This document shows, piece after piece, positions 32,853-41,385 of a stretch of 64,000 bases of DNA. Under the pieces are notes generated by a model that saw only the letters and a list, made by a program, of their open reading frames with translations, searched no databases and was not told the origin of the DNA. The stretch is from Clostridiales bacterium. GTDB lineage: Bacteria; Bacillota; Clostridia; Lachnospirales; Lachnospiraceae. The number at the start of each line of letters is the position of its first letter. Within the stretch, counting starts at the first letter, position 1. A program made the position numbers and the translations under genes. The DNA lies in assembly GCA_018372435.1 (NCBI GenBank), contig JAHAJA010000001.1, positions 372,001-436,000 on the forward strand. The letters are read 5' to 3'.

Positions 32853-33608
32853 ATGAATAAGGTGATTGAAACTAAGAAATTATGTAAGACATTTTCCAAT
32901 GGGGGTATACAACAACATATCTTGAAGAATGTAGATATTGAAATCTATGAAGGAGATTTCACTGTAATCATGGGAGCGTCTGGTGCAGGTAAATCTACTT
33001 TGCTCTATGCACTGTCTGGAATGGATAAACCAACGCTTGGAGAGATCTATTTTTGTGGAGAAGAGATTAGTAAATACACAGATGATAAGTTAGCAGTGTT
33101 CCGAAGAAAAAACTGTGGCTTTATCTTTCAACAAATCTATATGATGGATAAGATGAGTTTATTAGATAATGTTTTAGCTAGTGGGTTATTAGTTGCTAAG
33201 AATAAGAAGGAAGTTACCAAAAGAGCTGTTGAGTTATTCAACAAAGTTAATATGGAAGAAATAACGTACCGAAAATTTGCCTCCCAGATTTCAGGTGGAG
33301 AAGCACAAAGAGCTGGAATTGTTCGCGGGTTAATTAATAAACCAAGTGTATTGTTTGCAGATGAACCAACAGGAGCATTGAATTCATCAAATTCGGCTGC
33401 AGTATTGGATGTATTCACTGACTTTAACAATGAAGGACAGAGTATTGTTATGGTAACACACGACCTTCGCTGTGCCTTACGTGGAAATCGAATTATCTAT
33501 CTAAAGGATGGTCAAGTAGCTGGAGAATGCTTGCTAGAACCATATAAACCAAAAGATGTAGCCCGCCGTACTAAGCTAGATGACTTCTTAAAAGAGATGG
33601 GTTACTAA
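32853..33608 (+). CDS. MacB-type ABC transporter ATP-binding protein (exporter 2)
   Basis: 251 residues, closely similar to the exporter 1 ATPase. Walker A GASGAGKST, Q-loop FIFQQIYMM, signature QISGGEAQRAGIVRGL, Walker B VLFADEPTGAL and switch VMVTHDLRCA are intact. The signature reads ISGGE rather than LSGGQ, a normal variant. It is followed directly by a permease gene, with a repeated 86-bp leader element between them. Confidence 0.93.
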   Translation: MNKVIETKKLCKTFSNGGIQQHILKNVDIEIYEGDFTVIMGASGAGKSTLLYALSGMDKPTLGEIYFCGEEISKYTDDKLAVFRRKNCGFIFQQIYMMDKMSLLDNVLASGLLVAKNKKEVTKRAVELFNKVNMEEITYRKFASQISGGEAQRAGIVRGLINKPSVLFADEPTGALNSSNSAAVLDVFTDFNNEGQSIVMVTHDLRCALRGNRIIYLKDGQVAGECLLEPYKPKDVARRTKLDDFLKEMGY

Positions 33609-33615
33609 GAGGGGA

Positions 33616-33701
33616 TAGTGTGAAAGATGCAACTTTCACACGCAAATTTGTGCCTGCAGCCCAAAGTTTGCAGGCTATGGAAAGGCATGGTTATTAATAT
33701 G
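33616..33701 (+). repeat. Duplicated hairpin-rich leader, copy R1
   Basis: 86 bases that match 59853-59939 with about six differences. It contains a perfect hairpin GTGTGAAAG/CTTTCACAC (33618-33626 with 33633-33641) and a second, GCCTGCA/TGCAGGC, closing on GCCCAAAGTT. It ends with CTATGGAAAGG and ATGGTTATTAATATG, so its last bases supply the ribosome-binding region and start codon of the downstream permease. Confidence 0.85.
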
Positions 33702-36029
33702 AATAAATTTATAATTATTACTGCTGCCAAGTTTCGAAAGAACAAGGGACAGTATATTACATTTGCTATTATTTTATTTATAGCTGCAGCAATGTTAAAC
33801 CTAGGTTTGGTAATTCAGATGAATTTTAGACAGTCTTTTACAGACAAATGGATTGATTATAATACAGCTGATGTTACTACTATAATGATGAAACAAGATT
33901 ATTCAGAGGATTATTATAATAAAATTAAGAATATTAAGGAAGTAGATTCCATTGAGAAACGTGACTGTATCTTAATGGAAGGTTCCTATAAATTAAATGG
34001 TTCTGAATTTAGTATGCCTAATGTATTCTATAATTTTGATGATACGATTAACATATCAAAATTAGGAATCATTGAACAAAAAGATATTACTAGTGATATG
34101 CCTGCTTATGTTTCATACTATCTTAAACATTCCGGTTATAAAATAGGTGATGAGTATGTATTTAACTCAAACAATATGAAATATAGGTTTACCATAGTTG
34201 GATTTGTTGAAGATATGACATTTGGAACACAGAGTCTTTCAAAACTTGGGATATATCTTCCAAGTGAGTCATTTAAACAGTTAAAAGATTCTATAGATTC
34301 CTCAAATTATGCAGTTTCTATTGGAACAACACTTACCGATCGTAGTCAGAGTAAAGAAGTAGCATCTAGAATAACCGATATGTTAACAGGCAAAATGACT
34401 GCGACGTACTCTTGTAGCTATTACGATTATTGTAAACAGGTTCGAACAATGACTGCAAGTGTAGGCGGAATGATTTTTATCGCGTTCTCATGTATTATTG
34501 TTATTGTAAGTATATTGATTAGTCAATTCCGTATTAATAATGACATCGAAGAAGAGATGCAGAATATGGGGGTTATGAAGGCTCTTGGATATAAAGGAAA
34601 CCAGATTATATTCTCTACGATATTTGCTTATGTTGTAATCGCAGGTTTGGCGTCTGTTATAGGTGTCGGCCTGTCTTATGTAGCATTACCAGTTTTACAA
34701 CAAGGATTTGATGCGCAAACAGGATTTGAATGGATTCAAAGTTTTGATTTTATCGCAGCGCTAATTACGGTTGTAATAATTACATGCCTAATTATCCTAG
34801 CCTCCTATCTAACGGCTAGAAAGATACGTAAATTACAGGCAATTATGGCTCTTCGCGGAGGCGTGAAAACACATAATTTTAGGAGAAATTATTTTCCTAT
34901 CGATCGTTCGAGGGGAAACGTTAATTATCTATTAGCGATTAAGGATTTATTCGCCAATGGTAAGAAGAATTTATTATTATTATTAGTAATTATGGCGACT
35001 ACATTCACAGCTATATTCGCTGGAACAATGTATTATAATATTGCAATTAAACCACAAGCTTTTATTGAAGCGTTATGTGAAACAATGCCTTCTGTAAGTT
35101 TTTTTGTGGCTGATTCCGAGGATACTTCACTTTTTGATGAGATTAGCAAGGATAAGAATGTGAAATCAGTACTTTACTATGATTCTGCCAAAGTGATCAT
35201 TAATCAAGAAGAGATTAGAGCATTCATTACAGATGATTATTCCAAGATGGATTATTCCATTTGCTATGAAGGTAGAGAACCGGCTCATAATAATGAGATT
35301 GCTATTGGAAATTTCATCGCTGACTCAGGTAAATACAAGATAGGTGACAGTATTTCAGTAGGGTACGGATCAAATAAGGAAGACTTTATGATTACAGGAT
35401 TCATGCAGTCTGTTAATGAACAAGGAAACTGTATCGAGTTAACAACGGATGGTATTATGAGGTTGAATGATCAGTTTAAAAAGACCGAATTAAACATCTA
35501 TCTCGATGATGAATCGGATACAGAAGTATATATTAAAGATATGCAGACAAAATATCCGAATCAGATTCTTTCATTTGTTGACGGAGTAAAAACGATGGAA
35601 GGTGCGATGCAGGTTTTTGTAAATATTGCATCAATTATGGCAATTATTATTATCATTATAACAATTCTTTTAATTGCTCTTATCCTATTCATTCTTATTA
35701 AAACAGTTATTCATAACAATAAAATGAATCTTGGAATATTAAAGGCTGTCGGCTATACAACAAGGCAATTACGGCTACAAACCTCATGGAGTCTAATGCC
35801 AGTTGTGGGTATTGGAGTTATGATAGGAGCAATCTTAAGTTATTTAACAATGAACAACGTTATTATTATATTATTTCGTGTTTTAGGAGTGATGAAACTT
35901 GGTTTTCTTATACCAATACCAATGGTTATTATTACAGCAATAGCAATGATGATTATTTCGTTCTTATTCGCGTTTAGTTTATGTGGTAGAATACGTAAGA
36001 TCTCTGCTTATGAGCTGATAAGTGAATAA
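33699..36029 (+). CDS. FtsX-like ABC transporter permease (exporter 2)
   Basis: About 776 residues from the ATG at 33699, with the same eight-helix, two-FtsX-domain plan as exporter 1: first helix about 18-40, a group near 245-380, a middle helix near 425-445, and three at the end with LGILKAVGYTTRQLRLQTSW. It partners the ATPase just upstream. An alternative start four codons earlier (ATG at 33687) is in frame; both lie within the duplicated leader, which makes the true start uncertain. The two outer domains presumably contact the exported or sensed molecule. Confidence 0.9.
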   Translation: MNKFIIITAAKFRKNKGQYITFAIILFIAAAMLNLGLVIQMNFRQSFTDKWIDYNTADVTTIMMKQDYSEDYYNKIKNIKEVDSIEKRDCILMEGSYKLNGSEFSMPNVFYNFDDTINISKLGIIEQKDITSDMPAYVSYYLKHSGYKIGDEYVFNSNNMKYRFTIVGFVEDMTFGTQSLSKLGIYLPSESFKQLKDSIDSSNYAVSIGTTLTDRSQSKEVASRITDMLTGKMTATYSCSYYDYCKQVRTMTASVGGMIFIAFSCIIVIVSILISQFRINNDIEEEMQNMGVMKALGYKGNQIIFSTIFAYVVIAGLASVIGVGLSYVALPVLQQGFDAQTGFEWIQSFDFIAALITVVIITCLIILASYLTARKIRKLQAIMALRGGVKTHNFRRNYFPIDRSRGNVNYLLAIKDLFANGKKNLLLLLVIMATTFTAIFAGTMYYNIAIKPQAFIEALCETMPSVSFFVADSEDTSLFDEISKDKNVKSVLYYDSAKVIINQEEIRAFITDDYSKMDYSICYEGREPAHNNEIAIGNFIADSGKYKIGDSISVGYGSNKEDFMITGFMQSVNEQGNCIELTTDGIMRLNDQFKKTELNIYLDDESDTEVYIKDMQTKYPNQILSFVDGVKTMEGAMQVFVNIASIMAIIIIIITILLIALILFILIKTVIHNNKMNLGILKAVGYTTRQLRLQTSWSLMPVVGIGVMIGAILSYLTMNNVIIILFRVLGVMKLGFLIPIPMVIITAIAMMIISFLFAFSLCGRIRKISAYELISE

Positions 36030-36085
36030 AGTGTAAAAACCCCTTTTTTTCGGCTGTTTATCTTAAGTTTTATGGAAGAATTTTC

Positions 36086-36114
36086 TTGACATTTAAAAAT
36101 GCTCCTAATATAAT
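36086..36114 (+). promoter_or_regulatory. Perfect SigA consensus promoter
   Basis: TTGACA and TATAAT with a 17-base spacer, an exact consensus. It drives the 74-residue gene and probably the zinc-ribbon membrane gene, through a leader of about 107 bases that contains AACTTC-N8-GGAAGTT near 36183-36203. Confidence 0.88.
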
Positions 36115-36227
36115 CTACTTAAGTGTATTTTAATTTATATAAGAACTACATGTGCTTAAGGGGTCCCAAATTTTATACGATATAACTTCTTCGAGGGGGA
36201 AGTTTAATAGCCAAAAGGGGGATAATT

Positions 36228-36452
36228 GTGGCGCAGAAAAAAGGATTAATCTTAAATGAGTTTGATGGTCATTCGATTGTAGATGCACTTAGTAATGCAT
36301 TTGAGATTAAAAAAGAAGATACGGACCAGCCATATCAATTTTTAGAAGCATCGGGCTCTTTAGTAATAAAGCAGAGTTTAGCAGAAGAAAAAGAAGAGAC
36401 TATGGCTGTAGAAGAAGAAACGTTATCGATGTTAGAAAAATTACTTCGATAA
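36228..36452 (+). CDS. Small acidic protein of unknown function
   Basis: 74 residues starting at a GTG with AAAGGGGG 8 bases upstream. It is acidic toward the C-terminus (SLAEEKEETMAVEEETLSML) and has no membrane segment, signal or cysteine. I do not recognise the family. A perfect consensus promoter suggests abundant expression. It lies 67 bases before the zinc-ribbon membrane protein gene, with a hairpin between them, so the two may act together. Confidence 0.65.
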   Translation: MAQKKGLILNEFDGHSIVDALSNAFEIKKEDTDQPYQFLEASGSLVIKQSLAEEKEETMAVEEETLSMLEKLLR

Positions 36453-36461
36453 TAGTTAATA

Positions 36462-36491
36462 CTATATCATGATGAGATAAGCATGATATAG
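36462..36491 (+). repeat. Perfect intergenic hairpin between two co-oriented genes
   Basis: CTATATCATG (36462-36471) pairs with CATGATATAG (36482-36491) around a 10-base loop. There is no T-run, so it may be a processing or stability hairpin within an operon. Confidence 0.6.
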
Positions 36492-36519
36492 GAATCTTGA
36501 ACAGGAGAGGGAGAGGTTT

Positions 36520-37368
36520 ATGTTTAACTTATTAAAGAATTATTCGTATTATGATGATTATTCTTATTATTATCGAGATATGCTTTATGATACTGATTCG
36601 GCAGCATTGGGTTTAGCTTTTATCGTAGCATTAGTAGTTTCTATTATTGTTTATTTTACGTTTCTATCAAAACGTAACGAAGGCCGATTCACTGGATTTA
36701 CAGGCTGGCTTTACGAAGTATTGAGTTTTGGTAAACTTATAATTGAAGCTTTACTGAAGATTTGTTATATGTTTATTACGATATTTATATCGATTATTTC
36801 AATAGTACATATGAAGTATTCCTTTATTGAAGGATTGCTACTGTTAATTGTACTTAATTTATTAATCCGCGTTGGTTATGAGTGTTTATTAATGATTGTT
36901 ATGATTTGCAAGAATATCAAGGAAATTAACAGTAAGTTAAAAGACCAAAAAAACGATAACAATCTTATGAATGGCGGAAGAAGCAGCTATAATATGCCAC
37001 CTCAGCAACCATATGGACAATCCACTCACGGTCAACAGCAATCCTATGCGCAACCAACAATGAATCATCAACCAATGGGAATGCAACAACCAACAGGAAT
37101 GCAACAACCAATGGGAATGCAACAACCTGCAGGAATGCAACAATCAGCAAATATGCAACAATCGATGGGGAATCAGTATCAAGGATCAAATGGCCCAATG
37201 GGATCAATTGATCAACCTGTAGATCAAAATCAAGCAAGACCACAAGATATTAGTAAGCAAGAAGAGCTACCAAAAGTTCAGAATGTGAAATATTGTTTAA
37301 AGTGTGGATGTGTTGTTGAACATAATGATGTATTCTGTCCAAACTGTGGAACAAAAGTAGTAGAATAG
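36520..37368 (+). CDS. Membrane protein with Met/Gln-rich linker and C-terminal zinc ribbon
   Basis: 282 residues. The N-terminus is tyrosine-rich (NYSYYDDYSYYYRDMLYD). Three to four hydrophobic segments follow (about 27-48, 68-95, 100-128). A cytosolic low-complexity region (about 150-235) repeats GMQQP units, and the end holds a zinc ribbon with two cysteine pairs, YCLKCGCVV and FCPNCGTKV. Such tails often recruit partners. The function is unknown. AGGAGAGGGAGAGG precedes the ATG. It is followed by a terminator-like repeat. Confidence 0.75.
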   Translation: MFNLLKNYSYYDDYSYYYRDMLYDTDSAALGLAFIVALVVSIIVYFTFLSKRNEGRFTGFTGWLYEVLSFGKLIIEALLKICYMFITIFISIISIVHMKYSFIEGLLLLIVLNLLIRVGYECLLMIVMICKNIKEINSKLKDQKNDNNLMNGGRSSYNMPPQQPYGQSTHGQQQSYAQPTMNHQPMGMQQPTGMQQPMGMQQPAGMQQSANMQQSMGNQYQGSNGPMGSIDQPVDQNQARPQDISKQEELPKVQNVKYCLKCGCVVEHNDVFCPNCGTKVVE

Positions 37369-37401
37369 AAAAGTACTGTTGTAATATAGTTCTTTAAAAG
37401 T

Positions 37402-37487
37402 AAAAGACAATCTTAATAATTTTTATGAGGATTCACGGATATTTCATATCAGTGTTCCGCTAAAAATTAGGAAAGATTGTCTTTTTT
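37402..37487. repeat. Terminator-like repeat, copy T2
   Basis: AAAAGACAATCTT (37402-37414) pairs with AAGATTGTCTTTT (37473-37485), continuing into T residues. The inside holds GAGGATTCACGGATAT and GTGTTCCGC, shared with copies T1 and T3. It lies between convergent genes and can serve both. Confidence 0.8.
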
Positions 37488-37558
37488 ATGTCGCATTGAA
37501 TGCATTTATAATCTGGGAATTGAAGAAGTTAATTTTGTTTTGCAGCGACTTCTGTTAA

Positions 37559-37735
37559 TCAGTCACCTTTGCTACATAATGGATTACTTCTTTCTTCAAA
37601 GAAAGCATTATTGTCTGGATTAATTGACGAACTTATGAAATCTTTCATTCTGGAATCTACTTGATTATTCCCAGTATTGTTTTTGGAGGTAGAATTGGTT
37701 GTTTTATTACTGGTAGTCTTTTTTTTCTGATCCAT
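37559..37735 (-). CDS. Small Asn/Thr/Lys-rich protein
   Basis: 58 residues from the ATG at 37735, which has AAAGGAA about 10 bases upstream. The first half is a string of Lys, Thr, Ser and Asn (MDQKKKTTSNKTTNSTSK); the second contains FISSSINPDNNAFFEERSN. No homologous family comes to mind. Gene status rests on the ribosome-binding site and on the bidirectional terminator beyond its stop. Confidence 0.45.
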   Translation of the reverse strand: MDQKKKTTSNKTTNSTSKNNTGNNQVDSRMKDFISSSINPDNNAFFEERSNPLCSKGD

Positions 37736-37921
37736 ATCACACGTTTCCTTTCTTGGTTGGCTATTTACAACAATATGCATATAGATTAAATCGGAACGTT
37801 CAATCTTGTATCGTTCTTAGTTTTCTCTTTCTAATCAAAAATATTCGCACATATAATAAATCTCGTTGAATTATCTTATTAAATTGCATAAATAATGCTT
37901 ACAGCTGACAAGACAGCTAAC

Positions 37922-37958
37922 TTGACAAAAAGATAATAATGTGTAACAATACGTGTTA
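37922..37958 (+). promoter_or_regulatory. Putative nadABC promoter with palindromes
   Basis: TTGACA (37922-37927) is followed 17 bases later by the weak -10 AACAAT. TAACA-atacg-TGTTA (37944-37958) overlaps the -10, and AGCTG-N6-CAGCT (37903-37918) lies just upstream of the -35. Either could be a site for the NAD-biosynthesis repressor NiaR known in Firmicutes; this is inference. Confidence 0.4.
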
Positions 37959-37986
37959 AAGAATTAAAAAGTATCAATAGATCTAA

Positions 37987-38041
37987 GGTTGAAAGTATTT
38001 AAATATTATGAAGGGAGCCATGCGTTGCTTTCTTTCAACCT
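37987..38041 (+). promoter_or_regulatory. Leader hairpin upstream of nadA
   Basis: AGGTTGAAAG (37987-37996) pairs perfectly with CTTTCAACCT (38032-38041) around a 35-base loop containing GAAGGGAG. It ends 51 bases before nadA, within its probable leader, and does not resemble a terminator. Confidence 0.5.
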
Positions 38042-38092
38042 ATTTGTATTAGCAGTATTAAAGGCAAGCTAGTTATATGCATGGGAGTAAGT

Positions 38093-38998
38093 ATGGAAGA
38101 GTTAGTAAAACAGTTAATAGAGTTAAAAAAAGAGAGAAATGCAGTTATATTGGCACATTATTATGTAAGTGATGAGGTCCAAGCTGTTGCAGATTATATA
38201 GGTGATTCCTACTATCTTAGTAAGATCGCTACTACAGTAAAAGAAAAGACGATTTGCTTTTGTGGCGTGCAATTCATGGGGGAAAGTGCCAAATTATTAA
38301 ATCCTGAGAAGACTGTTGTTATACCTGATAAGAATGCAGATTGTCCAATGGCACATATGGTTGATATAGACCGAATTAAGAAAGTACGAGAAGAATATGA
38401 AGATGTAGCAGTAGTTTGTTATATTAATTCCACAGCAGAATTAAAACAATATGCTGATGTATGTGTAACCTCAGCCAATGCGATGAAGATAGTTCATTCC
38501 TTGCCAAATAAAAACATTTTTTTCATTCCAGATGAACATCTTGGAAGATATATAGCTAGTAAATTACCTGAGAAGAATTTTATCTTTAATGATGGTTTCT
38601 GTCACGTACATACAAGTATTACTGCAGAGAATGTGAAAAAGGCGAAAGAAGCAAGACCAGATGCGAAGGTCCTTGTGCATCCAGAATGTAAATTAGAAGT
38701 ACTTGAATTAGCGGATTATATTGGCAGTACATCAGGGATTATTGATTATGCTACAGGTAGCGAGGATAAAGAGTTTCTTATCTGTACAGAGATGGGAGTA
38801 TTCTATGAATTGAACAAGAAAAATCCAGACAAACGATTCTATTCTGTTGGGCATAGACAATTCTGTCCTAACATGAAATTAATTACATTAGATAAAGTAG
38901 TCCGTTGTCTAAGGGAAATGACACCTGTGATTGTACTTGACGCTGATAAAGCGGATAAAGCGAAAGCTCCACTAGACAGGATGCTTGAGTTATCGTAA
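38093..38998 (+). CDS. nadA: Quinolinate synthase NadA
   Basis: 301 residues. NadA condenses iminoaspartate with dihydroxyacetone phosphate to quinolinate using a [4Fe-4S] cluster. Family blocks include VILAHYYVSDEVQAVADYIGD, written here only in part as AHYYVSDEVQ, then FCGVQFMGESAK, VTSANA and HPEC; the three cluster cysteines fit CGVQF, HPEC and FCPNMK. ATG at 38093 has GGGAG 5 bases upstream; the ATG at 38081 has none. It is the first gene of nadA-nadB-nadC. Confidence 0.95.
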   Translation: MEELVKQLIELKKERNAVILAHYYVSDEVQAVADYIGDSYYLSKIATTVKEKTICFCGVQFMGESAKLLNPEKTVVIPDKNADCPMAHMVDIDRIKKVREEYEDVAVVCYINSTAELKQYADVCVTSANAMKIVHSLPNKNIFFIPDEHLGRYIASKLPEKNFIFNDGFCHVHTSITAENVKKAKEARPDAKVLVHPECKLEVLELADYIGSTSGIIDYATGSEDKEFLICTEMGVFYELNKKNPDKRFYSVGHRQFCPNMKLITLDKVVRCLREMTPVIVLDADKADKAKAPLDRMLELS

Positions 38999-39112
38999 AA
39001 AGTAAAAGCAATTAATTAAGCGGAGTCAAAAGGTCTTAACAACGTTGAAGATGAATAGTAGAGAATAATTATTTATCCAATGACTAACGTGCGGAAGGAG
39101 TATGATTGTAAT

Positions 39113-40456
39113 ATGTTGCAGAATAAATATCAAGTAATAGTTGTTGGAACTGGTGCAGCAGGGCTGTATGCTGCGCTTTCTTTGCCAGAAGATACACAGA
39201 TTTTGATGATAACAAAAGATGCTATACAAAATAGTGATTCATACTTGGCACAAGGTGGAATATCGGTATTAAAAGATGAGGAAGATTATGCATCTTATTT
39301 TGAAGATACTATGCGTGCGGGGCACTATGAGAATAATACAGAATCTGTTCATGTGATGATAGAATCATCAAGAGCGATTATAAATAAGCTATTAGGTTAT
39401 GGTGTAGAATTTGATTGTTATGAAGATGGTAGTTTTGCATACACAAGAGAAGGAGCACATTCGACTTATCGAATTCTTCGTCATGATGATATGACCGGGA
39501 AGGAGATAACTAGCAAGTTAATTATGCAAGTTAAGAAACGCCGTAATATAGAAGTGATGGAGTACACTACAATGATTGATTTGATTACAAACAGTAAAAC
39601 TTCATCGGTTTGCGAAGGAATTGTAATTGAGGAATCTAGCGGGGAGATTAAGAATGTTTATGCCGATGCTGTAATATTGGCCACAGGGGGAATTGGTGGA
39701 TTGTTCCAGAACTCTACGAATTACTCACATATTACAGGAGATAGCTTTGCTATTGCCTTGCGACATAATGTAGAATTACAGGATATTCACTACATACAGA
39801 TTCATCCAACCGCATTGTATACGAAGAAAAAGGGACGCAAATTCTTGATGTCAGAATCCTTACGTGGGGAAGGTGGAGTTCTACTGAATAGTAAAGGTGA
39901 GCGTTTCGTAAACGAATTATTACCTAGAGATGTAGTAACCGCTGCGATTAAAGAGGAAATGGAAAAAGAGGGGACGGACCACGTTTACTTGAATATTTCT
40001 CATCTACCAGAAGATATCATTATAAAGAGATTTCCGAATATCTATCAGAGATGTTTAGAAGAAGGATATGATTTAACGAAGGAACCAATTCCAGTTGCAC
40101 CAGCGCAACATTATCTTATGGGAGGGATTAAGGTTGATACAGAAGGTGCAACCACATTAAAGAATCTATATGCGGTTGGGGAAACAGCTTGTAATGGTGT
40201 TCATGGGGCAAATCGTTTGGCAAGTAACTCTTTATTAGAGAGCCTTGTGTTTGCAGAGAGAGCAGCAGGTAAGATTATTAAGGAACAGCAAAGAGAAAAT
40301 AATGTAGAGTTTCAATCACAAGAACTAAAGAATACGGTAGAGACTCAGGTGTTAGATGATTATAAACGATACGAATTATTCAGACAACTAATCTGGAAAG
40401 AAATTAAACGAGAGGATGAGACGTTCTATGTTAGATGGTGTAACAATGCAAGTTAA
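39113..40456 (+). CDS. nadB: L-aspartate oxidase NadB
   Basis: 447 residues. The flavoenzyme oxidises L-aspartate to iminoaspartate, the substrate of NadA. The FAD-binding fingerprint VVGTGAAGLYAALSL is at the N-terminus; DSYLAQGGISV, HSTYRILRHDDMTG, ILATGGIGGLF and GVHGANRLASNSLLESLVF are standard blocks of the family. The C-terminal helical domain is shorter than in enterobacterial NadB (about 540 residues). AAGGAG lies 12 bases before ATG 39113, a loose but usable spacing. Its 3' end overlaps nadC by 11 bp. Confidence 0.94.
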   Translation: MLQNKYQVIVVGTGAAGLYAALSLPEDTQILMITKDAIQNSDSYLAQGGISVLKDEEDYASYFEDTMRAGHYENNTESVHVMIESSRAIINKLLGYGVEFDCYEDGSFAYTREGAHSTYRILRHDDMTGKEITSKLIMQVKKRRNIEVMEYTTMIDLITNSKTSSVCEGIVIEESSGEIKNVYADAVILATGGIGGLFQNSTNYSHITGDSFAIALRHNVELQDIHYIQIHPTALYTKKKGRKFLMSESLRGEGGVLLNSKGERFVNELLPRDVVTAAIKEEMEKEGTDHVYLNISHLPEDIIIKRFPNIYQRCLEEGYDLTKEPIPVAPAQHYLMGGIKVDTEGATTLKNLYAVGETACNGVHGANRLASNSLLESLVFAERAAGKIIKEQQRENNVEFQSQELKNTVETQVLDDYKRYELFRQLIWKEIKREDETFYVRWCNNAS

Positions 40457-41285
40457 TATAGATGAATATCTAAAGAATGCTTTGAAAGAAGATATAACAA
40501 GCGAAGATGTAACAACGAATTCCGTTATGAGGACATATAAGAAGGGGAGTGCTCAGTTAATCTGTAAAGAAGATGGAGTAATATGTGGCCTTTCGGTATT
40601 CGCTAGAGTGTTTGAATTGCTTGATAGTAGAGTAATCTTTGAAACCACGTATCATGATGGAGATGTGATGAAGAAAGGTGACTTAATTGGAACGGTAACA
40701 GGTGATATACGAGCACTGCTATCGGGAGAAAGAACAGCCCTTAATTATCTTCAAAGAATGAGCGGTATTGCTACTTATACCAATGAATATGCAAAGGAAT
40801 TAAAAGAATATAAAACGACACTTTTGGATACCAGGAAGACAACACCAGGTATGCGTCCTTTTGAAAAATATGCAGTTCGTATAGGGGGAGGATCAAATCA
40901 TAGATATAACTTATCCGATGGAATTCTATTAAAGGATAACCACATAGGAGCAGCAGGTAGCGTTACAAAGGCAGTGGCTATGGCTAAAGAATATGCACCT
41001 TTTGTTCGTAAGATAGAAGTAGAGGTAGAGAATCTAGACATGGTAGCAGAAGCAATTGCGGCAGGAGCGGATATTATTATGCTGGATAATATGGATAATG
41101 AAACCATGAGAAAAGCGGTTGAGATAATAGGTGATAAAGCAAAGACAGAGTGTTCTGGTAATGTCACAAAGGAACGATTACGTGAAATCGCTGAAATTGG
41201 AGTTGATTTTGTATCGTCAGGTGCACTAACTCATTCAGCACCAATTATAGATTTTTCTCTTAAGAATCTAAAACCAGTAGAGTAG
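40446..41285 (+). CDS. nadC: Nicotinate-nucleotide pyrophosphorylase (quinolinate phosphoribosyltransferase) NadC
   Basis: About 279 residues. It converts quinolinate and PRPP to nicotinate mononucleotide, completing the de novo branch begun by NadB and NadA. Signature blocks: LKEDITSEDVTTNSV, GERTALNYLQRMSGIAT, LDTRKTTPGMRPFEKYAV, GGGSNHRYNLSDGILLKDNH and IEVEVENLDM. The start at 40446 overlaps the nadB stop; an ATG at 40428 is also in frame and neither has a strong ribosome-binding site, which fits translational coupling. A terminator follows. Confidence 0.94.
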   Translation: MQVNIDEYLKNALKEDITSEDVTTNSVMRTYKKGSAQLICKEDGVICGLSVFARVFELLDSRVIFETTYHDGDVMKKGDLIGTVTGDIRALLSGERTALNYLQRMSGIATYTNEYAKELKEYKTTLLDTRKTTPGMRPFEKYAVRIGGGSNHRYNLSDGILLKDNHIGAAGSVTKAVAMAKEYAPFVRKIEVEVENLDMVAEAIAAGADIIMLDNMDNETMRKAVEIIGDKAKTECSGNVTKERLREIAEIGVDFVSSGALTHSAPIIDFSLKNLKPVE

Positions 41286-41295
41286 GTTAATCAAT

Positions 41296-41383
41296 AAAAA
41301 GAGGTTGTTGCAAAAATAGTTTGAATATCTATATCATATCTTTGTGGTATGGGAAAACAAGCTATCTGCAACAGCCTCTTTTT
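41296..41383. terminator. Bidirectional terminator between nadC and the second patatin gene
   Basis: AAAAAGAGGTTGTTGCA (41296-41312) pairs with TGCAACAGCCTCTTTTT (41367-41383) with one G-U pair. A-rich and T-rich ends serve both converging genes. The 54-base loop is unusually long. Confidence 0.82.
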
Positions 41384-41385
41384 AC

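Noticed and set aside
33616..33701. c-di-GMP-I riboswitch as explanation for R1/R2
   Set aside because: CACGCA-like bases and a flagellar neighbour suggested it, but the conserved GGGCAAACC, GAAA tetraloop and tetraloop receptor are absent.
36937..37243. Two minus-strand ORFs across the GMQQP repeat region
   Set aside because: They are antisense shadows of the low-complexity linker of the zinc-ribbon membrane protein.
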